Shown here piece after piece: positions 9,524 to 16,246 of a stretch of DNA of 26,407 nucleotides. The notes beneath the pieces were generated by a model that saw only the letters and a list, made by a program, of their open reading frames with translations, made no database searches and was not told the origin of the DNA. Within the stretch, counting starts at the first letter, position 1. Each line of letters begins with the position of its first letter. The DNA lies in contig JAJXTL010000026.1 in NCBI GenBank assembly GCA_021783855.1, forward strand, positions 1 through 26,407, written 5' to 3'. The position numbers and the translations under genes were made by a program. The stretch comes from Pseudomonadota bacterium. Lineage in GTDB: Bacteria > Pseudomonadota > Gammaproteobacteria > Burkholderiales > Gallionellaceae.

Positions 9524-10293
9524 TGATACACACAACCGCTATTGTCCATCCGGACGCCAGACTCGCCGCCGATGTGGAGGTGGGTGCGTATTCGATCATC
9601 GGTGAGCATGTCGAGATAGGACGTGGCACGGTGGTCGGCCCGCACGTGGTCATTAACGGCCATACGCGCATCGGCGAGCACAATCGTATTTTTCAGTTCT
9701 GTTCGCTGGGTGAAATACCGCAGGACAAGAAGTATGCGAACGAACCGACGTGCCTTGAAATTGGCGATCACAACACCATCCGGGAATTTTGCACCTTCAA
9801 CCTGGGGACTGCCCAGGATGTCGGTGTGACGCGCCTGGGCAATCACAACTGGATCATGGCTTATGTGCATCTGGCGCACGATTGCCAGATCGGCAATCAC
9901 ACCATCTTTGCAAACAATGCGCAGTTGGCAGGTCACGTCGAAGTGGGTGATTACGCGATTCTGGGCGGTTTCACCGTGGTGCATCAGTTCGTCCGCATCG
10001 GCGCGCACATTATCACCGGCATGGGTACCATCCTGTTACAGGACGTGCCGACCTACATGCTGGTATCCGGAAACCCCGCCGCGCCGCATGGCATCAACTC
10101 GGAAGGGCTGAAGCGACGCGGCTATTCCAGTGCGTCCATCATGGCGATCAAGCGCGCCTACAAGACGCTGTATAAATCCGGATTGAGCCTGAATGACGCC
10201 AATACCGCCATCGGGCAGCAACTCGCAGAGCATGCCGAGTTACAGCCGCTGCTTGATTTCCTGGCTAATTCGGAACGCGGCATCGTTCGCTGA
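9523..10293 (+). CDS. lpxA: UDP-N-acetylglucosamine O-acyltransferase
   Basis: A 256-aa cytoplasmic enzyme for the first step of lipid A synthesis, transferring a 3-hydroxyacyl chain from ACP to UDP-GlcNAc. It starts [21 protein letters not shown] and folds as a left-handed beta helix of hexapeptide repeats. The catalytic segment MAYVHLAHDCQIGNH carries the conserved His, followed by NAQLAGHVEVGDYAILGG. A C-terminal helical domain follows (about residues 190-256). The start at 9523 overlaps fabZ by one base. A longer reading from GTG 9499 would lie inside fabZ and is not family-like. Confidence 0.95.
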   Translation: MIHTTAIVHPDARLAADVEVGAYSIIGEHVEIGRGTVVGPHVVINGHTRIGEHNRIFQFCSLGEIPQDKKYANEPTCLEIGDHNTIREFCTFNLGTAQDVGVTRLGNHNWIMAYVHLAHDCQIGNHTIFANNAQLAGHVEVGDYAILGGFTVVHQFVRIGAHIITGMGTILLQDVPTYMLVSGNPAAPHGINSEGLKRRGYSSASIMAIKRAYKTLYKSGLSLNDANTAIGQQLAEHAELQPLLDFLANSERGIVR

Positions 10294-10304
10294 CAGGCTC
10301 TTAC

Positions 10305-11459
10305 ATGGTTCAGAAAAAAATTGTAATCGGCATAGTTGCGGGCGAAGCCTCGGGCGATGCGCTCGCCAGTCATCTGATGGCGGCGATCAGGGCTGTCCGG
10401 CCTGAAGTCGAGTTTGTAGGTGTCGGTGGTCCAAAAATGCAGTCGGCCGGCATGCAGGTGTTGTTCCCCATGGAAAAGCTGGCGGTATTCGGCTACATCG
10501 AGGTGCTGCGCCATTATCGGGAAATCACCGGTATCCGGCGCAAACTGCGCAGGTATTTTTTAGATAATCGCCCGGTTTTGTTTATTGGAGTGGACGCGCC
10601 CGACTTCAATTTCGATCTGGAGCTGGCACTCAAACGGCACGGCATTCCTGCCATTCATTACGTCAGTCCGTCGATATGGGCATGGCGTGGCGAACGCATC
10701 AGGAAGATCAAGCGGGCCGTGACTCGCATGCTCGCGCTGTTTCCGCACGAGCCGAAAATTTACCGGGATGCCGGTGTGCCGGTCGATTATGTCGGGCATC
10801 CGCTAGCTGACATGTTGCCCCAGCGGCCCGATCGTGACCGGATACGCGAGACGATGCGCATCCCCCAGCAGGTGAAGGTATTTGCCTTTCTGCCCGGCAG
10901 TCGTCAGTCCGAGGTCAAGCAGCTTGCAGCGCTTTATGTTGAAACGGCCAGGCTGATCCTGCAGGAAGTACCGGATGCGCGTTTTCTGGTGCCGCTGGTG
11001 AGCCGCGAAACGCGAACAATCTTCGAACAGGCTATTTACGACTGCAAGGCGGAGGAGTTGCCTTTTTTCCTGTTGTTCGGTCATGCACAGGACGCGATGA
11101 TCGCAGCCGATATGGTGCTGGTTGCTTCAGGCACTGCGACGCTTGAATGCGCTTTGCTCAAACGGCCCATGGTCATTACCTATCGCCTGAACGCCTTGAC
11201 ATGGCGGATGATGAAGCGCAAAAGCTATCTTCCCTATTTCGGTCTGCCCAACATTTTGTGCGGGCGTTTTGTCGTGCCTGAACTGATGCAAAAGGATGCG
11301 ACGCCGGAAAATCTGGCACAGGCTCTGCTCAACTTGCTGAACGATCAGGATGCGGTGGCAGGGCTTGAAGCAACCTTTGGTGAGTTGCATAAAACTTTGC
11401 GGCAAAACACCGCGCAGAAGGCCGCAGCAGCCATCCTGCCGTATTTGCCGGCCGCCTGA
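10305..11459 (+). CDS. lpxB: Lipid-A-disaccharide synthase
   Basis: A 384-aa peripheral membrane glycosyltransferase (GT19) that joins UDP-diacylglucosamine and lipid X into the lipid A disaccharide. Motifs are [17 protein letters not shown] at the N-terminus, [41 protein letters not shown] and the C-terminal-domain nucleotide site [10 protein letters not shown], followed by [12 protein letters not shown] and PMVITYR. Length and order match the family. It follows lpxA by 11 nt and overlaps rnhB by one base. Confidence 0.95.
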   Translation: MVQKKIVIGIVAGEASGDALASHLMAAIRAVRPEVEFVGVGGPKMQSAGMQVLFPMEKLAVFGYIEVLRHYREITGIRRKLRRYFLDNRPVLFIGVDAPDFNFDLELALKRHGIPAIHYVSPSIWAWRGERIRKIKRAVTRMLALFPHEPKIYRDAGVPVDYVGHPLADMLPQRPDRDRIRETMRIPQQVKVFAFLPGSRQSEVKQLAALYVETARLILQEVPDARFLVPLVSRETRTIFEQAIYDCKAEELPFFLLFGHAQDAMIAADMVLVASGTATLECALLKRPMVITYRLNALTWRMMKRKSYLPYFGLPNILCGRFVVPELMQKDATPENLAQALLNLLNDQDAVAGLEATFGELHKTLRQNTAQKAAAAILPYLPAA

Positions 11460-12064
11460 TGGCGCTGTTCAGTTTAAGAGATGCAGGGCAGGGCATGCAT
11501 CTGCATGTCTGCGGCGTGGACGAAGCCGGACGCGGCCCGCTGGCGGGGCCGGTGAGTGCCGCTGCCGTGATACTCGACGAGGCCTACCCTGTTCCCGGCC
11601 TGAATGACTCAAAAAAACTCACTGAACGTCAACGCGAGCGGCTGGCCCCGCTGATCCGGGAACGTGCGATAGCCTGGGCTGTCGCGTATGCATCCGTTGA
11701 GGAAATAGACGGCCTCAATATTCTGCAGGCCACGCTGCTGGCGATGAAGCGCGCGGTGCTGGCATTGAGTGTCGCGCCTCAGCTGGTGCTGGTGGATGGT
11801 CTTTATTGCCCAGAGACCGGCATCCCCAGTGAAGCGATCGTAAAGGGAGATGGCAAAGTTGCGGCGATTGCCGCAGCTTCCATACTGGCGAAAACCTGTC
11901 GTGACGCACTGATGCTGCAACTGCACGATCAATATCCGCATTACGGCTTTGCCATCCACAAAGGCTATCCCACTGCCGCGCATCTGGCTGCTTTGCGCGA
12001 ACATGGCGTCTGTGCAGCGCATCGCAGAAGCTTCAGACCCGTAAGAGAACTGATCGTCGTTTGA
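11459..12064 (+). CDS. rnhB: Ribonuclease HII
   Basis: A 201-aa endonuclease that nicks RNA in RNA-DNA hybrids and starts removal of ribonucleotides misincorporated into DNA. The N-terminal motif [16 protein letters not shown] holds the first Asp-Glu of the active site, followed by [13 protein letters not shown]. Further acidic residues sit in VLVDGLYCP, and [19 protein letters not shown] follows. The C-terminal [15 protein letters not shown] segment is typical. ATG 11459 overlaps the lpxB stop (TGATG). The first codons before the conserved core vary in the family, so the start is likely but not certain. No terminator is obvious after it. Confidence 0.94.
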   Translation: MALFSLRDAGQGMHLHVCGVDEAGRGPLAGPVSAAAVILDEAYPVPGLNDSKKLTERQRERLAPLIRERAIAWAVAYASVEEIDGLNILQATLLAMKRAVLALSVAPQLVLVDGLYCPETGIPSEAIVKGDGKVAAIAAASILAKTCRDALMLQLHDQYPHYGFAIHKGYPTAAHLAALREHGVCAAHRRSFRPVRELIVV

Positions 12065-12161
12065 CAATGACCGGGCACTTTCAGGCTGGTCGTGATAATC
12101 TAGCCCATGTTCAGGAAATTGTTGCGGTGGAAGGGTGGACGCACTGTGATATCAACTACCC

Positions 12162-12179
12162 GGGAGGTGTGCTACCTTG
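12162..12179 (+). promoter_or_regulatory. Strong ribosome binding site with a TTG start codon
   Basis: GGGAGGTG (12162-12169) lies 7 nt before TTG 12177. This spacing favours TTG as the start of the receiver-TPR gene over the in-frame ATG at 12201, which has only a weak purine stretch upstream. Confidence 0.6.
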
Positions 12180-13847
12180 GCTAATATACAGGCAAGAGGC
12201 ATGGATGTACTGTTTGGGAAAAAACCCGTAGAAAACGAATATGTTCGTTTCGATACCTTGTCAGCGCTGGTCGTAGACGATATCAGTGCGATGCGGCAGG
12301 CGGTACGCTCGCAGTTGCATTCGCTGGGCATAAATTCGGTCAAGGTGGCAAGCAGTGCGGCTGAGGCGTTGGCGCAGGTGGAGTCGAATAATTTCGATTT
12401 GATCCTGTGTGATTACAACCTGAATAAGGCGAGTTCCGGTCAGCATTTACTCGAACATCTGCGTAGCGAAAATATTTTAAGCGCGACTGCCATCTTTGTT
12501 ATGTTGACGGCTGAAACCGAGTACAGCTTTGTCGCCAATGCGGTGGAGTTTATTCCTGACGACTATCTTTTGAAACCGTGTTCGGAAAAAAAGTTGCGCG
12601 CCCGGCTGGAACGATTAATTGACCGGCGTACTTTCCTGATGCCGGTGTTGCAAGCATTGAATGCCAAGGATTACGAGATGGCGATCAGCGCCTGCGACAA
12701 GCTGCTGGCGATTGCGCCGGATGAGCGTCGCATAATGGATGTGTTAAGGCGCAAGACCGAGGCGCAGCTGGCCTTGCAGGATTATGTTCAAGTCTTGAAA
12801 ACCTATGAGCAGGCGGCCGCCATCCGCGCGGATGTTCCCTGGGTGATGATGGGGCTTGCACGCACGCACTGCGGGCTTGGCGAATTGGAGGTAGCGGCGA
12901 AAATAGCTCAGGCGCTGATTGAAAAGAGCCGGAATTATGTCGCAGCGTATGAGTTGTTGGCGAAAATTCGTCTTGAGACGGATGATGATGAAGGCGCTTT
13001 CAAGCTGTTGAGCCTTTCGTCGGAAATCTTGCCGAGCGCGAAACGCTTTCGTTCGGTATCGCAAGCCGCGTTTCTGCTGGGAAAGCTCGACGAGGCAAAG
13101 TTGAACTCGGAAGAGGCGATTCGCTTGTCGAACGGTTCCATGGTGGAGCGATCGGGTGATTACTTGTCCCTCGCACAAACGCAGGTTGATATGGGCGATC
13201 ATAAGGGGGCGATCGAAACGCTGGAGAAAAATGCCCGAAAACACGGGGATGTGGGTATTTTCGGGGTGGCGAAAGGCGCAATTCTGGCGCAGGCCTATTT
13301 TGATTCGGGCGACAGGGAAAAAGCCAAAAAATTAGTGGAAAGATCAGCATCGCTGCTGGCTAATCGCAAGAACAGTTTTGTGATGACCGCGTTGGGAAAG
13401 GCGGCGCTGAAAGTCGGCGACGTCGTGTTTGGTTTGAAGTTGATGACAGAGGCGGTTCAAGTAAGCGGCAAAGATGAGAAGCGGATCGCCCGTCATGTCA
13501 AAAAATCCATGGTGGATACCGGTCACAACGAAAAGGTCGAGGATGTGATCGACGGCGGAAGAAAGCGCATTCTATTCCTGGTTGATGAGGCCACAAAACT
13601 GATGCGATCGGCGCATTTTTCTGAAGCAAATCAGAAGGTGCTCGAAGCGCTTGCGATACATGGGGAAAATCTGGAAGCGCTGATGACGGCGGCTCAGCTT
13701 CATCTGTTATGGCTCAAGCACAAGGGGCTGGATACCGAGATTATCGAACGTGCAAAATGCTATCTTATGACACTGGACAGGCTGGTTCCAAATAATCAGA
13801 AGGTAATGAATTTTTACCGGTTTTTTAATGAAATTGTGAGCGAGTAA
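12177..13847 (+). CDS. Response regulator: CheY-like receiver fused to a TPR array
   Basis: A 556-aa soluble protein with no signal peptide or membrane segment. Residues about 28-150 form a receiver domain with all key positions: acidic pair D34-D35, phosphoacceptor D79 in LILCDYNL, T111 in MLTAE and K133 in LLKPC. The remaining 400 residues are helical and contain several recognisable TPR units, for example DYEMAISACDKLLAIAPD and KGAIETLEKNARKHGD, so the output is probably protein-protein contact rather than DNA binding. No HTH, GGDEF, EAL or HD-GYP motif was seen. The histidine kinase gene begins on the base after its stop codon, so the two almost certainly work together. The target process is not evident. 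Confidence 0.85.
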   Translation: MANIQARGMDVLFGKKPVENEYVRFDTLSALVVDDISAMRQAVRSQLHSLGINSVKVASSAAEALAQVESNNFDLILCDYNLNKASSGQHLLEHLRSENILSATAIFVMLTAETEYSFVANAVEFIPDDYLLKPCSEKKLRARLERLIDRRTFLMPVLQALNAKDYEMAISACDKLLAIAPDERRIMDVLRRKTEAQLALQDYVQVLKTYEQAAAIRADVPWVMMGLARTHCGLGELEVAAKIAQALIEKSRNYVAAYELLAKIRLETDDDEGAFKLLSLSSEILPSAKRFRSVSQAAFLLGKLDEAKLNSEEAIRLSNGSMVERSGDYLSLAQTQVDMGDHKGAIETLEKNARKHGDVGIFGVAKGAILAQAYFDSGDREKAKKLVERSASLLANRKNSFVMTALGKAALKVGDVVFGLKLMTEAVQVSGKDEKRIARHVKKSMVDTGHNEKVEDVIDGGRKRILFLVDEATKLMRSAHFSEANQKVLEALAIHGENLEALMTAAQLHLLWLKHKGLDTEIIERAKCYLMTLDRLVPNNQKVMNFYRFFNEIVSE

Positions 13848-14513
13848 ATGCAAGCAACCCTTTCGGCACTGGTAGCTCACGACATTAAGAATGCATTGGC
13901 TTTGCTTGAAATCGATCTTGAGCAATTGAATCATCAACCGAACGTACCCGTCGAAGGGGTTCGCGCCTACCGTCGCTGTGTCGAATTGAAAGCCAGGCTG
14001 ATCGGATTTTTGACGCTGTATAAACGTGATCAGTCCGGACTTCAGCCCATGATTTCAGAAGTCGACCTGATTGAATTTTTTGATGAAATCATAGACGGCA
14101 GCCAGTCCGTGATGATGGCACAAAGCCATCATGGTCACCCGATTACGGTGCAGCTGGATCGCGACAGAATAAAAATTGCCCCGGCTTGTGCAGATGGCGG
14201 GTTCGGTTTTTTTGATGAAAACCTGGTCGAACTGGCGCTGGAGTCCGCACTCAACAATGCGTTACGCTATGCACACCATAAAATCGTGCTCTGGTTCGAG
14301 CAAGGGGTTGATGAGCTGGCGCTCAGGGTGCTTGATGATGGTGTAGCCGTCGAGGATGAGCAGCGTAAAATTGCTGAAAACTCATCGTCGACCGGCCTCG
14401 GTCTGGCGCTATGCAGGGCGGTTGCCGAAGCTCATGGGGCGGGCAGCGTATCGCTTAAGCGTGTAGCAGGCGGAGGAACCTTGTTTACCATGGCGCTGCG
14501 GCCTGTCGGGTGA
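13848..14513 (+). CDS. Compact soluble sensor histidine kinase without sensor domain
   Basis: A 221-aa protein made of little more than a kinase core. The phosphoacceptor motif is at the extreme N-terminus, LVAHDIKNALALLE with His11. The ATPase domain has an N box in ENLVELALESALNNALRYA (Asn137), a G1-like box VLDDGV (residues 161-166) lacking the usual second glycine, and a G2 box STGLGLALC (about 181-189). There is no transmembrane segment and no PAS, GAF or HAMP region. The ATG follows directly on the stop of the receiver-TPR gene, implying coupled translation and a cognate pair. The input signal is unknown and might come through the TPR partner. Confidence 0.82.
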   Translation: MQATLSALVAHDIKNALALLEIDLEQLNHQPNVPVEGVRAYRRCVELKARLIGFLTLYKRDQSGLQPMISEVDLIEFFDEIIDGSQSVMMAQSHHGHPITVQLDRDRIKIAPACADGGFGFFDENLVELALESALNNALRYAHHKIVLWFEQGVDELALRVLDDGVAVEDEQRKIAENSSSTGLGLALCRAVAEAHGAGSVSLKRVAGGGTLFTMALRPVG

Positions 14514-14616
14514 ACTTTATGCGCGTCGGTATTTTTGCACAAAAAGAACAGATGTAAGCAATGCAAGCCGACTTTCGAATCAACGACAAACCCCGCCATA
14601 AACTATCGACTGACTT

Positions 14617-15372
14617 ATGACCACCCCTATCGACATTTCTGAACAGGCCGGCGTGCGCTATCTGCACTTCGGGTCATCCTGGGTACAAGGCGCGATGCGC
14701 ATCGCACGTCCATGGAATCTGGAGCTTGAATACACCCGCGAAATGATGGCCTCCCTGCTGCTGCGCGATGATGCGAAATGGCCTCGCCGCATCTTGCTGA
14801 TTGGTCTTGGCGCAGCATCGTTAACCAAATTCATGTACCGATACCGCCCGCAGGCGCACCTGACCATCGTCGAGATAGAACCAGCCGTGGTTGCCGCCGC
14901 AAGGCATTTCTTCAAATTACCCGAAGATGACAAACGCATCCATATGGTGATCGGCGATGGCGCGGAATATATACTCGGCACAAACAAGAAGTTTGACCTG
15001 ATTCTGGTGGACGGCTTCAACGAACACGCCCACCCCGGCCAGCTGAATACCCCGCCATTCTACCAGGCATGCCGCAGCCGCCTCTCCGACCAGGGTATCA
15101 TGGCGGTGAATTTGCTGGGACTCTGCAATGGCGTGTTGGGCGGCTACGCGCATATTCATAGCGCATTCGATGAACGCGCGCTGATGTTCCCTTCCTGCGA
15201 GAGCGGCAACACCATCGCCTTTGCCTGCGATGGCGAGTCAGTCAGCATCAGCCTGGATAATCTGAAAGAGGCTGCCTTGGCGCTGAAAGCGGAAACCGGA
15301 TTGAACCTGCTGCCGACCCTGACCCGGCTCGCGCAGGCCGGAACCTGCGCGAACAACACTCTGATCCTGTAG
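14617..15372 (+). CDS. Spermidine-synthase-fold protein, probably not an aminopropyltransferase
   Basis: A 251-aa protein with the Rossmann methyltransferase-like fold of spermidine synthases. Recognisable elements are EYTREMMASLLL, the nucleoside-binding ILLIGLGAASLTKFMY (about residues 59-74), acidic residues in TIVEIEP (E86), IGDGAEYI (D114) and DLILVDGFNEH (D132). Compared with SpeE, the GGGDG motif has become GLGAA, and the catalytic D-x-x-D of the DxTDP region reads D132-G-F-N135. The short N-terminal domain lacks the usual tyrosine/histidine polyamine residues. Canonical spermidine synthesis therefore seems unlikely, and the substrate is unknown. It stands alone, 103 nt after the kinase gene, with no clear Shine-Dalgarno. 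Confidence 0.75.
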   Translation: MTTPIDISEQAGVRYLHFGSSWVQGAMRIARPWNLELEYTREMMASLLLRDDAKWPRRILLIGLGAASLTKFMYRYRPQAHLTIVEIEPAVVAAARHFFKLPEDDKRIHMVIGDGAEYILGTNKKFDLILVDGFNEHAHPGQLNTPPFYQACRSRLSDQGIMAVNLLGLCNGVLGGYAHIHSAFDERALMFPSCESGNTIAFACDGESVSISLDNLKEAALALKAETGLNLLPTLTRLAQAGTCANNTLIL

Positions 15373-15499
15373 CACGGTCATGCACGGCAGTTGCGCCTGC
15401 CAATCATTACTTATTAATAATTGGTTACAAAAAACAGGCAGTCAGACAAAAAACCTTACAGATTATGATTTTAATCGCTTAACTCACACAACCATCAAC

Positions 15500-15530
15500 A
15501 TGGTTATCCACAGAAATTGTGGGTAACCAT
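15500..15530. promoter_or_regulatory. Palindrome containing an exact DnaA-box sequence
   Basis: Arms ATGGTTATCCACA (15500-15512) and TGTGGGTAACCAT (15518-15530) pair at 12 of 13 positions around a 5-base loop. The left arm contains TTATCCACA (15504-15512), the consensus DnaA box. The right arm holds the inverted one-mismatch version. It lies between two convergent genes, 11 nt past the stop of the cytochrome b561 gene, so a transcription terminator function is also possible. No clean T-run follows on either strand. An AT-rich stretch with the 10-base palindrome TTATTAATAA (15411-15420) is nearby. Confidence 0.6.
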
Positions 15531-15540
15531 CCCATGCCCT

Positions 15541-16065
15541 TTACTTGCGGCGCAGCATCATGCGTTCCAGCAAGCCATCTTTCATCACGAATTGATGTTT
15601 GAGCGCTCCAAGCAAATGTAACGACACCAGTACGATCAGTACGGTCACCAGTGTTTCATGCACTTCGTGGGCAAACACCCCGTGATAACCATGTGCCTTA
15701 GGCAACATATTCGCGTCCCCGGCGAGCAATGCTTTAGCCACACTACTGGTGATGACCGTCATGATGCCGCTCAACGGCAGCAGAAACAGCGCCAGATACA
15801 AAAAGTGATGCACACCTTTGGCCACTTTATCCATCATCGACCGGCCGACGGCGGGAGGCGTACCATCCTTGCTGCGGAAAAACAGACGCACGACAGTCAA
15901 CAACAACACCGCACCGCCCACCAGTCCGTGAATAATGTATCCTGCCAAGGTCGCACGACTCTCGTCCGTCGTGTCAGACAGGGTATCACCCAGATACCAG
16001 GCTGCGAGCAGCAGCACCAGAGTCAGCCAATGTGTGATTACCATGCGTTTACTGTATTGCGTCAT
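15541..16065 (-). CDS. Cytochrome b561, CybB family
   Basis: A 174-aa four-helix inner membrane haem b protein of the prokaryotic b561 family, which passes electrons from quinol to an acceptor. It has the expected spaced histidines H12 (MVITHW), H46 (GYIIHG), H136 (HEVHETL) and H150 (SLHLLG), the likely haem ligands, plus H86/H87. Membrane segments are at about residues 8-28, 42-62, 85-106 and 138-158. The frame extends upstream to 16116, but ATG 16065 is chosen because AGGGG lies about 7 nt before it and MTQYSKRMVITHWL matches the usual start. It is divergent from the P-type ATPase gene. Confidence 0.88.
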   Translation of the reverse strand: MTQYSKRMVITHWLTLVLLLAAWYLGDTLSDTTDESRATLAGYIIHGLVGGAVLLLTVVRLFFRSKDGTPPAVGRSMMDKVAKGVHHFLYLALFLLPLSGIMTVITSSVAKALLAGDANMLPKAHGYHGVFAHEVHETLVTVLIVLVSLHLLGALKHQFVMKDGLLERMMLRRK

Positions 16066-16185
16066 CGATTTCCCCTGATTGTTTTTCAAACTTGTCTGAT
16101 AACCCCGAGCCGACAAAGTTCCGTTGCGATAAAGACGAAATTTACCCGAAACCTGACATGAGCGCTGCTTTATTTGTCGTTCATG

Positions 16186-16215
16186 CTGACACCAGCCACG
16201 CTATCGCGGTATGCT
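16186..16215 (+). promoter_or_regulatory. Candidate sigma-70 promoter for the P-type ATPase gene
   Basis: CTGACA (16186-16191, five of six matches to the -35 consensus) is separated by 18 bases from TATGCT (16210-16215, four of six matches to the -10). It would place the RNA start near 16222. The first possible ATG (16211) lies inside the -10, so this promoter would favour the ATG at 16247. Confidence 0.4.
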
Positions 16216-16246
16216 AAGAGCCAGGCAATACGGGGAGCCTCACAAT

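Noticed and set aside
12061..12099. TTGACA at 12061-12066 with GATAAT at 12094-12099 as a promoter
   Set aside because: The spacer is 27 bases, far from 17, and no other -10 fits the TTGACA. Six bases of it overlap the rnhB stop by chance.
15373..15540. Chromosome replication origin
   Set aside because: Only one exact DnaA box plus its palindromic partner, and none of the usual origin neighbours (dnaA, dnaN, rpmH, parA/parB).
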